Shown: one piece after another, positions 25,881 to 33,448 of the stretch | Position numbering within the stretch: the first letter of the stretch is position 1 | How the letters are laid out: every line of letters starts with the position of its first letter | Assembly (NCBI GenBank): GCA_030426245.1 | Contig: JAUHYZ010000012.1 | Coordinates: 1 to 60,385 of the forward strand | Length of the DNA stretch: 60,385 nt | Source of the DNA: Alphaproteobacteria bacterium | Lineage (GTDB): Bacteria; Pseudomonadota; Alphaproteobacteria; Sphingomonadales; Sphingomonadaceae | Direction of reading: 5' to 3' | Notes under the pieces: generated by a model | Told to the model about the DNA's origin: nothing | Databases searched by the model: none | Seen by the model: the letters and a program-made list of their open reading frames with translations, nothing else | Translations under genes and position numbers: made by a program

Positions 25881-27080
25881 ATGGAAGACGAATTCTACCG
25901 CATCAAGCGCCTGCCGCCCTATGTCATCGCCGAAGTCAATGCGATGCGCCACGCGGCACGCCAATCGGGCGGAGACATCATCGACCTTGGCATGGGCAAC
26001 CCGGATCTGCCGCCGCCCCAGCATGTGATCGACAAGCTTTGCGAAGTTGCGCAGGATCCCAATGCGCATGGCTATTCCCAGTCCAAGGGCATACCCGGTC
26101 TGCGCAAGGCGCAGGCCAATTATTACGGCCGCCGTTTCAATGTCGATCTCGACCCCGAAACCGAAGTGGTCGTCACCATGGGATCGAAGGAAGGGCTGGC
26201 GAGCCTGGCAACGGCGATCACGGCGCCCGGCGATGTCGTGCTGTCGCCCAATCCGAGTTACCCGATCCACACTTTCGGCTTCATCATCGCCGGCGCTGCC
26301 ATCCGCTCCGTCCCGACGACGCCGGATGAAGGATATTTTCACAGCCTCGAGCGGGCGATGGATTTCACCGTGCCGCGGCCGAGCGTGCTGATCGTCAACT
26401 ATCCTTCCAACCCCACGGCGGAAGTGGTCGATTTGGCGTTCTACGAACGGCTGGTCGCCTGGGCGAAGGAGAACAAGGTCTGGCTGATTTCCGACCTTGC
26501 CTATTCCGAACTCTATTACGACGGAAACCCGACGCCTTCGATCCTGCAGGTGAAGGGCGCCAAGGATGTGGCCGTCGAATTCACATCGATGAGCAAGACC
26601 TATTCGATGGCCGGCTGGCGCATGGGATTCGCCGTCGGCAACAAGAAGCTGATTTCCGCCCTGACGCGCGTGAAATCCTATCTGGACTATGGCGCCTTCA
26701 CACCGGTTCAGGCGGCTGCGGTCGCGGCGCTGAACGGCCCGCAGGACATCGTCGACCGGAACCGCGAGCTCTATCAGAAACGGCGCGACGTGATGGTGGA
26801 GGCATTCGGCCGGGCAGGCTGGGACATTCCGCCGCCCAAGGCATCGATGTTCGCCTGGGCTCCGCTACCGCCCGCGCTGGCGGAAATGGGCAGCCTGGAA
26901 TTCTCCAAGCAGCTGCTGACCCATGCAGAGGTCGCCGTTGCACCGGGCGTCGGTTACGGCGAAGACGGCGAAGGCTTCGTGCGCATCGCAATGGTGGAGA
27001 ACGAACAGCGGCTGCGCCAGGCCGCGCGCAACATCAAGCGCTATCTGACGTCGATGGGCGTGAACAGCAGCGCCGCCTGA
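25881..27080 (+). CDS. Class I/II PLP-dependent aminotransferase (AlaC-like)
   Basis: A 399-residue fold-type I aminotransferase. Its N-terminus (FYRIKRLPPYVIAEVNAMR, then IIDLGMGNPDLPPPQHVID) and SNPTAEVVDLAFYERLV resemble the alanine-synthesising AlaC / LL-diaminopimelate aminotransferase-like group. The PLP lysine lies in SMSKTYSMAGWRMGFAVG, and the carboxylate-binding Arg in EGFVRIAMVEN. It is likely to transfer amino groups between pyruvate and glutamate-type substrates. RBS AGAGG precedes the ATG. Monocistronic and followed by a GC-rich hairpin. Confidence 0.87.
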   Translation: MEDEFYRIKRLPPYVIAEVNAMRHAARQSGGDIIDLGMGNPDLPPPQHVIDKLCEVAQDPNAHGYSQSKGIPGLRKAQANYYGRRFNVDLDPETEVVVTMGSKEGLASLATAITAPGDVVLSPNPSYPIHTFGFIIAGAAIRSVPTTPDEGYFHSLERAMDFTVPRPSVLIVNYPSNPTAEVVDLAFYERLVAWAKENKVWLISDLAYSELYYDGNPTPSILQVKGAKDVAVEFTSMSKTYSMAGWRMGFAVGNKKLISALTRVKSYLDYGAFTPVQAAAVAALNGPQDIVDRNRELYQKRRDVMVEAFGRAGWDIPPPKASMFAWAPLPPALAEMGSLEFSKQLLTHAEVAVAPGVGYGEDGEGFVRIAMVENEQRLRQAARNIKRYLTSMGVNSSAA

Positions 27081-27139
27081 AGCGGCCTCTCGCATCACCG
27101 CGCAGATCGCCGGACCGCCACACGCACTCCGCGAATTCC

Positions 27140-27167
27140 GGCGGGAACCGAATCTCCGGTTCCCGCC
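27140..27167. terminator. GC-rich hairpin after the aminotransferase gene
   Basis: An 11-bp perfect stem GGCGGGAACCG / CGGTTCCCGCC with a 6-nt loop, 60 nt past the stop. It lacks a T-tract, so it may be a factor-dependent terminator or an mRNA 3'-end stabiliser. Confidence 0.5.
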
Positions 27168-27310
27168 AAACTTGACCGATCAAGCAATCCGGCTTGACTC
27201 AGCCGGAGGTGATGCGCGTTTTTCCCGGAAAACGATAGCAAGCTAGAGGAATAGCAGTTAGCCTCCCCGTTCGCCTGACGGCAAAGGAACTCGAGAGGAC
27301 GAGCTAGGAA

Positions 27311-28759
27311 ATGGCCGAACAAGCGCCAGCTCAAGGTGCAACGCTGGACGTCGCCAAGTTTTTGGAGGCGCAGCGCTTTTCAAAATACCATCTGCAACTT
27401 CTCATCCTGTGTTCGCTCGTAACCTTTTTCGACGGACAGGATTTCTCCGCGCTGGCCTACGCGCTGCCCTATCTGCGCGAAGACATGGCGCTGACCGACG
27501 AGATGACCGGCTATGTCAGTTCGGCAGCCTTTGCCGGGCAGATGATCGGTTCGCTCTTCGGATCCTATCTGGGCGACATATTCGGCCGCCGGCCGGTGAT
27601 CATCGCCTGCACGATCGGCAGCGCGGTGCTGACCACGGCAGTAGGCTTCGCGGGCACTCCCGAACAGCTCATTGTCCTGCGCTTCGTCAGCGGCCTTGCG
27701 ATTGGCGGACTGCTCGCGCCGATCTGGGCGCTCAGCATCGAAAGCATGCCCAAGGCCATGCGCGCGACCTCGGTCACCATCATCATGATGGGCTTCAGCT
27801 TCGGCGCAGCTTCCGCCGCACCCATCGCCAACTGGACCGCGCCCCATTTCGGCTGGGAAGGCATCTTCTGGGTGTGCGGCGCAATGACCGGCGCCTTTGC
27901 GCTCATCCTGCTCTTCCTCCTGCCCGAAAGCGCGCGCTGGATGGTGGCCAAGGGCAAGCCTGCGCCCATGATCGTGCCGATGCTTTCGCGCTTCAATCCC
28001 GGATTCGAAGCCCAGGCCTATGAGCGTTTCCACCTGTCCGACGAGCGCAAGGTGGCGATCCGCGACTATGGAGAGCTGCCTTCCGTCCTGCGTGAGGTCG
28101 TGAAATTCTTCATGCGCATGCGCGAACTGTTTTCGGGCGGCCTGCTGTTCGTCACGCTGTTCATCTGGGCCGCCTATTTCTTCTCCAGCTTCGCGATCTA
28201 TCTGAAGTCCGCTTACGGCGTGATCTTCATGGAAAATCTGGGCATCGCCCGCACCGACGCCGCCTGGCTTTCCAGTTTCGGCGCGATCGTGGGCGCGCTG
28301 GGCGGTGTGGCTCTGCTGGCGATGACGGAAAAGCGCGGGCCGGGATGGATCATTCTGGCCCCGCTGATCGGCATACCGTTCATCTCGCTGGTCGGGCTCG
28401 GCTACGTACTGGCCGGCCCCGCCTTCATCCCGGTCCTGCTGATCGGCGCGATCATGGTGGGCGCAGGCCATGCGGCCGTGATTTCGATCACCAGCATCTA
28501 TTATCCCAGTTCGATTCGCGCCTTCGGCGGCGGCTGGGCCAGTTTCATGGCGAAGTTCGCCGCCGTGATGGCGCCGATCTACGGCTCCCAGTTCCTGGCC
28601 GGCCCTGCCGCAGCAATGGATGGCTACATGTTCACGGTCGGCTGCCTGGCGGGCATCATCGTCTGTATTCTGGCGCTCGCCTTCTTCGCGGGCCGGCTCA
28701 ACCGAAAATCGGGCGATGAGATCGCCGCCAAATCGGGCGAAGCAGCGCCCGCCGAATAG
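27311..28759 (+). CDS. MFS transporter (AAHS-like)
   Basis: A 482-residue, 12-helix major facilitator. The loop 2-3 motif A reads GSYLGDIFGRRPVIIA, helix 4 has RFVSGLAIGGLLAPIWALSIE, and the central loop has LPESARWMVAKGKP. This is the pattern of the aromatic acid:H+ symporter and related sugar-acid permeases. RBS AGGA sits just before the ATG. It is the first gene of an operon with the IlvD/EDD dehydratase (9 nt gap) and a VOC protein (3 nt gap), so it probably imports the acid that the dehydratase consumes. Confidence 0.85.
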   Translation: MAEQAPAQGATLDVAKFLEAQRFSKYHLQLLILCSLVTFFDGQDFSALAYALPYLREDMALTDEMTGYVSSAAFAGQMIGSLFGSYLGDIFGRRPVIIACTIGSAVLTTAVGFAGTPEQLIVLRFVSGLAIGGLLAPIWALSIESMPKAMRATSVTIIMMGFSFGAASAAPIANWTAPHFGWEGIFWVCGAMTGAFALILLFLLPESARWMVAKGKPAPMIVPMLSRFNPGFEAQAYERFHLSDERKVAIRDYGELPSVLREVVKFFMRMRELFSGGLLFVTLFIWAAYFFSSFAIYLKSAYGVIFMENLGIARTDAAWLSSFGAIVGALGGVALLAMTEKRGPGWIILAPLIGIPFISLVGLGYVLAGPAFIPVLLIGAIMVGAGHAAVISITSIYYPSSIRAFGGGWASFMAKFAAVMAPIYGSQFLAGPAAAMDGYMFTVGCLAGIIVCILALAFFAGRLNRKSGDEIAAKSGEAAPAE

Positions 28760-28768
28760 GAGACCCCA

Positions 28769-30424
28769 ATGACCCTTCGCAGCCTCTCCGCCAATTCGCC
28801 GGGCCGCCGCGCCAACTGGAAGGCGCTGGGCCTCAGCAAGGAAGACATGGAAAAGCCCAAGATCGCGGTGGTCAACAGCTCTTCCGAACTGGCGATCTGC
28901 TACGCCCATCTCGACGGCATCGCCGAGATCGTGAAGGAGGATATCCGCAAGGCCGGCGGCGTTCCCTTCGAAGTGCGCACCGCCGCCCCTTCCGACTTCA
29001 TCACCGGCGCGGCCAAGGGCGGCGCCTATATCATCGCCGGGCGCGATATCATCGCCAACGATATCGAAGTGCAGGTGGAAGGCGCGCTGCTGGACGGGAT
29101 GATCTGCCTCACCAGCTGCGACAAGACGCCTCCGGGCCATCTGATGGCGGCCATGCGGCTCAACATCCCCACGATCCTGGTGATCGGCGGCTATCAATCT
29201 GCCGGCGATATCGATGGAGAGCCGGTGGACGTGGAAGACGTATGGTCCGGATCCGTGGGCGAACGGTTCGGCGCCGTCCCGAAATTTCCGATTGCAGACA
29301 TGGCCGAGAATGCGATCACGGGACCCGGCGTCTGCCAGGGCATGGCCACTGCCAATACGATGCATTCGGTTGTCGAAGCGCTGGGCATGACACTGCCGGG
29401 CAGCGCGCCCGTGCGCGCCAACAGCCCGAAGATGAAAGACAATGCCCGCGCCGCGGCCCGCCGCATCGTGGGAATGGTGAATGAAGACCTGAAGCCGCGC
29501 GACATCATGACGCCGGGCGCATTCCGCAATGCCGTGGCCACCGTGCTCGCCGTCTCCGGCTCGTTCAATTCGATCAAGCACCTCCAGGCGACTGCGGTCG
29601 AAGGCGAGATGGACATCGACATCTTCGAAATCTGGGAAGAACTGTCCGACGTGCCGGTGCTGTCCGCCGTGCGCCCGACAGGCGAAGTCCGGATCGAGGA
29701 GTTCGAGGATGCAGGCGGCGCCCGCGCCGTGCTCAAGCGCCTGGAAGACCGGCTCGACACATCCGCGCTGACCTGCACCGGCAAGACGTTGGCCGAGAAT
29801 CTGGCAGGCTACGAGATCGAAGGGCCGGACATCATCCGCCCGGTGGACGATCCCGTGGGCCCTGGCCCTGCCATCGCGATCCTGAAAGGCAGTTTCGCGG
29901 ACACGGCAGTTGTGCGGCTCGGCATTCGCGACGGATCCCGGCCGGAAGAATTTTCGGGGCCGGCGCGCGTCTATGAAAGCTCGCTCGATTGCCTGCAGGC
30001 GATCGAGGACGGCGAAGTCAAGGAAGGCGACGTGGTTGTGGCCCGCAATCAGGGCCTCAAGGGCGGCCCGGCCATGGCCGGCGGCGCATCGACCGTGCTG
30101 TTCGCGCTCGACGCGGCGGGCCTGGCCAAGACGACCGCCTTCGTGACCGACGGGCAGCTATCGGGCCTGTGCCTGAAAGGCCTGACCGTTGCGGAAGTTT
30201 CTCCCGAAGCGGCAACCGACGGGCCGATCGGCAAGGTCCGCAATGGCGACATCATTTCGATCAGCGTGGCCAATCGCAGCATCGATATCGATGTGTCGGC
30301 AGAGGAACTCGCGAAGCGCGAAGGCCCCGGCTACAAGACCCCGGCGACCGGCTATCTCGCCAATATCAGGCAGGATGTGCACGATCAGTCCAAGGGCGGA
30401 GTCCTGCTGCCGCTCGGCAAGTGA
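28769..30424 (+). CDS. IlvD/EDD-family Fe-S dehydratase
   Basis: A 551-residue dehydratase of the dihydroxy-acid / sugar-acid family, removing water from a 2,3-dihydroxy acid. Cluster cysteines are at positions expected for the family: Cys44 (ELAICYAHL), Cys117 (TSCDKTPPG) and Cys189 (GPGVCQGMATANTM). The C-terminal domain has GLKGGPAMAGGAS and VTDGQLSGLC in place of the canonical TDGRFSGG. Divergence from biosynthetic IlvD and the MFS/VOC operon suggest a catabolic sugar-acid or hydroxy-acid dehydratase rather than valine biosynthesis. RBS AGGAG is well placed. Confidence 0.87.
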   Translation: MTLRSLSANSPGRRANWKALGLSKEDMEKPKIAVVNSSSELAICYAHLDGIAEIVKEDIRKAGGVPFEVRTAAPSDFITGAAKGGAYIIAGRDIIANDIEVQVEGALLDGMICLTSCDKTPPGHLMAAMRLNIPTILVIGGYQSAGDIDGEPVDVEDVWSGSVGERFGAVPKFPIADMAENAITGPGVCQGMATANTMHSVVEALGMTLPGSAPVRANSPKMKDNARAAARRIVGMVNEDLKPRDIMTPGAFRNAVATVLAVSGSFNSIKHLQATAVEGEMDIDIFEIWEELSDVPVLSAVRPTGEVRIEEFEDAGGARAVLKRLEDRLDTSALTCTGKTLAENLAGYEIEGPDIIRPVDDPVGPGPAIAILKGSFADTAVVRLGIRDGSRPEEFSGPARVYESSLDCLQAIEDGEVKEGDVVVARNQGLKGGPAMAGGASTVLFALDAAGLAKTTAFVTDGQLSGLCLKGLTVAEVSPEAATDGPIGKVRNGDIISISVANRSIDIDVSAEELAKREGPGYKTPATGYLANIRQDVHDQSKGGVLLPLGK

Positions 30425-30427
30425 GAC

Positions 30428-30805
30428 ATGGAGGCGCCCCCTCCTTGTGTCGTCATCTTCTGCGTTGCGTATGAGGATGTCGTGGCGTTCTATCGCGATG
30501 CCCTGAGCCTTCCCTTGGTGAGCGTGGAGGAAAGCCACACGATCCTGGACGCCGGGGGGATGTGGCTGATCGTCCATCCGGCAGCCGCCGAGTGGGCAGC
30601 GGCTTCTCCGCCGCGCCGGCGGGAAGCGGGGGCAGTCAAGCCGATGCTGAACGTGCCGAGCATTGCAGATGCACGAGACCGGGCGGCGAAGCTTGGCGGC
30701 GTGGTCGATCCGCCGGAAGCCGAATGGCCATGGCGCAACGTGATCTGCTGCAAGGGGCACGATCCCGAAGGCAATGTCTTCGAAGTCATGCAGCCTGCCG
30801 GCTGA
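30428..30805 (+). CDS. VOC-family (glyoxalase-like) protein
   Basis: A 125-residue vicinal-oxygen-chelate fold protein. Strand motifs VVIFCVAYEDVVAFYRDALSL, DAGGMWLIVHP and GHDPEGNVFEVMQPA show the paired beta-alpha-beta-beta-beta layout; the terminal NVFEVM supplies the usual Glu ligand. It begins 3 nt after the dehydratase stop, so it is translationally linked and may act on the dehydratase product as isomerase, lyase or binding protein. The precise reaction is unknown. Confidence 0.8.
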   Translation: MEAPPPCVVIFCVAYEDVVAFYRDALSLPLVSVEESHTILDAGGMWLIVHPAAAEWAAASPPRRREAGAVKPMLNVPSIADARDRAAKLGGVVDPPEAEWPWRNVICCKGHDPEGNVFEVMQPAG

Positions 30806-30842
30806 CGCCCTGCGCTTGCGCCAGAATGGCGAGTTCAGTCGT

Positions 30843-30960
30843 TTTCCTCTCCGAGCAAAGCTCGTCCTTGCGGCCTCGCACCTGATCCGGGAAAGCAATC
30901 CGGAGCCCCGCGCACCATCCTGGATTGCCGCGCGGCTTCGCCGCTCGCAATGACGAACGA
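30843..30960. repeat. Dispersed intergenic repeat (CGTCATTGCGAGCG type)
   Basis: The whole gap between the VOC gene and the FAD oxidoreductase is a short-palindrome mosaic. On the minus strand it contains CGTCATTGCGAGCGGCGAAG, GCGGCAATCCAGGATGG and GACGAGCTTTGCTCGG. This phrase recurs in many proteobacterial genomes as a dispersed repeat. Only one copy is in the window. It separates two convergent genes and could form large RNA hairpins. Confidence 0.6.
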
Positions 30961-30979
30961 CTGAGGACGGTCGCCCCGG

Positions 30980-32461
30980 CTATTCCGCCGGCACGGTGTC
31001 GCCATCGGCCGTGGCCTTCACAGCGGCATCGTCCGAAAGATGCGCGCCCTGTTCGTGCAGCAGTCCGCGCAGTTCCGTCACATCCACCTCGCGCGGCTGT
31101 ATGCCCCGATTGGCGGCAACGGCCGCTGCCGCACCCGCCGCATGGCCGGTGAGCCAGCATTGCGGAATTTCGCGCATGAAACCGTGGCTGTTGGCATCGC
31201 ATGAGATATGCCGCCCCGCCGCCAGCAGGCCGTCCAGCGCGCGCGGCACGAGGCTGCCGTAAGGCACAGAGACAATCGGGAATTTCGGACTGATCGAGGG
31301 GCTGATTCCCACTTCGTCTGCCACCGGCGTGCCGTTGCCCCAGTCCTTGCGCTCGATCCGCCCGACACCGCCCAGCCGCCGGGTATGACGCACGCCGATC
31401 TGGCTGGCGCTCTGCAGACTGTAAGCGTTCTCAAATCCCGGAGCGTTGTTGCGAAAAAACTGGGCGTGCCCCTCCATCAGACGATGGCTGCGGATTTCCA
31501 CCTCGGTCAGGTCGTCCACATCGAGTGCGGAAAGCCCGGACTGCCGCGGGCCGAGGAACAGCGCGATATCGGGCCTCCAGCTGACATAGGGGGTCTGGAA
31601 AAAGCCCAGTTGTTCGCGGCCTTTGTTCATCAGTTCGGTCAACTGTTCGGGATAAAGCACTTTCCAGTTGATCCAGCGGTCCATGTTCACGCCGCCCAGC
31701 ATCCAGGCCGTGTTCATGGAATGGTGCACATCGCCTTCCTCGATATCGGTATCGAATTCCGCACCCGCGCGGGCAAACATGTCGCCATCGCCCGTGGTAT
31801 CCACCACCACCTTGGCCATCAGCGCCTGACGCCCTGCCTTGCTTTCGAAGACAACGCCCTTGGCCGCTCCATCCTCGATGATCGGGCGCGATCCCCAGGA
31901 GTGGAACACGATGCGCACGCCTGCTTCCAGCAGCATTTCCTGCGCGTTGAGCTTCATGCGTTCGGGATCGAGCGTCGGCGCCCAACACACGATGCCGTGA
32001 AACGCCGTGGTGCGATTGCCCCAATACCCGGTCTTCATCGGGTCTTTTGATCCCCAATCCACCTTGGGCGGGCCAGCCACGGCTTCGGGCGGCATGCGGT
32101 CAATGAACTCGCGGGCAAAGCCCTGGATGACGTGATTGCCTTCCCAGTCGGTCATGCGGTCGATCCACATCACCAACCCGCCGGTCGAAAGGCCGCCCAG
32201 GCAATTGTAGCGCTCCACCAGCGTCACATCCGCTCCGGCCTTCGCCGCGGCCCAAGCGGCCGCGCAGCCGGCCGGGCCGCCGCCGATCACGGCCACATCG
32301 CATTTGTGATAGATGTCCACATCGCGCGATTCTTCGCGAATGGTCCCCGTTCCATTGCGCGGCGGAATATTGTGGGCCGAGCTTTCGAACACATCGGATC
32401 CCAAAAAGCGATCCTCACTGTGGCCCTCGATCCGCTGCATCTTCGGCTTGTCGTCTGCCAT
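30980..32461 (-). CDS. FAD-dependent oxidoreductase
   Basis: A 493-residue protein of the FAD_oxidored type. The dinucleotide-binding segment is VAVIGGGPAGCAAAWAAAKA, then DVTLVERYNCLGG. A second FAD contact is DTTGDGDMFARAGAEF. The C-terminal GxGxxG-like segment LLAAGRHISCDANSHGFMR, then GHAAGAAAAVA, is typical of the family (fumarate-reductase/ketosteroid-dehydrogenase-like fold). About 50 residues of polar leader precede the FAD domain. The substrate is unknown. It faces the MFS-dehydratase-VOC operon convergently across a repeat, so it may or may not be metabolically linked. Confidence 0.8.
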   Translation of the reverse strand: MADDKPKMQRIEGHSEDRFLGSDVFESSAHNIPPRNGTGTIREESRDVDIYHKCDVAVIGGGPAGCAAAWAAAKAGADVTLVERYNCLGGLSTGGLVMWIDRMTDWEGNHVIQGFAREFIDRMPPEAVAGPPKVDWGSKDPMKTGYWGNRTTAFHGIVCWAPTLDPERMKLNAQEMLLEAGVRIVFHSWGSRPIIEDGAAKGVVFESKAGRQALMAKVVVDTTGDGDMFARAGAEFDTDIEEGDVHHSMNTAWMLGGVNMDRWINWKVLYPEQLTELMNKGREQLGFFQTPYVSWRPDIALFLGPRQSGLSALDVDDLTEVEIRSHRLMEGHAQFFRNNAPGFENAYSLQSASQIGVRHTRRLGGVGRIERKDWGNGTPVADEVGISPSISPKFPIVSVPYGSLVPRALDGLLAAGRHISCDANSHGFMREIPQCWLTGHAAGAAAAVAANRGIQPREVDVTELRGLLHEQGAHLSDDAAVKATADGDTVPAE

Positions 32462-32639
32462 CGCATAAATTCCTTATCTGTCGATAGCCTGCTAACCTTA
32501 TGGTCTGGTCTGCGCAAGCCGCTCCGGTGGCGGCAAAGCACTGCACCGCGATGCACAAAGCGGATTGCACCGCTTCCGCCTCTAAGCTAGGGCCGCGTTC
32601 CCGCGCGCTTGCCGGATAATGCCGGACAGCGATGGGTGA

Positions 32640-32713
32640 GGCCCGATGGCGGAGTGGTTACGCAGAGGACTGCAAATCCTTGCACGCCGGTTCGATTCCG
32701 GCTCGGGCCTCCA
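32640..32713 (+). tRNA. tRNA-Cys (GCA)
   Basis: A 74-nt cloverleaf with encoded CCA. The acceptor stem GGCCCGA pairs with TCGGGCC, the anticodon stem GAGGA/TCCTT encloses CTGCAAA (anticodon GCA), and the T-arm contains GGTTCGATTCC. Confidence 0.95.
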
Positions 32714-32877
32714 ATCTTCTTCCCGAATTTAGCGATATCTTAGGCGCGGCCGGCGGAGATTGGCCGCCTGTGGCCGATTGACCGATACGCTGGCGGGATG
32801 CTCCCCTCACCAAGCGCATGACAAATCGGCGCGACCGCGCCATGATGTGCACAGCGCGTGGCAGGGGGGATTGTTCG

Positions 32878-33444
32878 ATGGTGTTATGGATTATTCTGGG
32901 CCTCATAGTTCTGGCGGCCCTTTATGGAATCGTGATTTACAATCGCCTGGTACGGTTGCAGGCATTGGTGCGCGAAGCCTTCAGCGGGATCGACGTGCAG
33001 CTGCGCCGCCGCGCCGACCTGATCCCCAACCTGGTGTCCACCGTTGAAGGCTATGCGGTGCATGAGCGCAATCTGCTGCAGGAAGTCACGGCGCATCGCA
33101 GCGATCCGGTTTCCGCTTCGGGCGTGGCGGATACCGCCCAGGCCGATGCCCAGTTCAGCGGGTTGCTGGGCCGGCTGCTGGCCGTGGCGGAAGCCTATCC
33201 GGATTTGAAAGCCGACGCGAATTTCCGCCAGCTGCAAAGCGAACTGGCCGATATCGAAGACCAGCTGGCCGGCGCCCGGCGCTATTACAACGCCACCGTG
33301 CGCGACCTGAATACACAGGTTCAATCGTTCCCGGACGTTGTGATCGCAGGGCCAATGGGTTTCCAAAAGGAAGATCCCTACGCCGATGGCGACGATTCGA
33401 TCCAGACCGTGCCGAAGGTCGATTTCAGCACCAGCACGAACTGA
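32878..33444 (+). CDS. LemA family protein
   Basis: A 188-residue protein with an N-terminal membrane anchor (LWIILGLIVLAALYGIVIY) and an extracytoplasmic four-helix LemA domain. Family motifs are NRLVRLQALVREAFSGIDVQ, RRRADLIPNLVSTVEGYA, HERNLLQEVTAHR and ARRYYNATVRDLNTQVQSFP. The ATG at 32878 follows GGGGG at good spacing; upstream in-frame codons add an Arg-rich stretch ahead of the anchor. It is coupled to a DUF2207 gene 4 nt downstream, the common lemA-DUF2207 pair. Cellular function is not established. Confidence 0.9.
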   Translation: MVLWIILGLIVLAALYGIVIYNRLVRLQALVREAFSGIDVQLRRRADLIPNLVSTVEGYAVHERNLLQEVTAHRSDPVSASGVADTAQADAQFSGLLGRLLAVAEAYPDLKADANFRQLQSELADIEDQLAGARRYYNATVRDLNTQVQSFPDVVIAGPMGFQKEDPYADGDDSIQTVPKVDFSTSTN

Positions 33445-33448
33445 TCCG

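Noticed and set aside
27380-29581. Open frame of 733 codons on the minus strand opposite the MFS and dehydratase genes
   Set aside because: Composition dominated by His, Arg, Asp and Gly without any family motif; both plus-strand genes are complete and well supported by RBS and motifs.
28769-30424. Calling the dehydratase ilvD (branched-chain amino acid biosynthesis)
   Set aside because: The C-terminal signature departs from TDGRFSGG and the operon context is catabolic.
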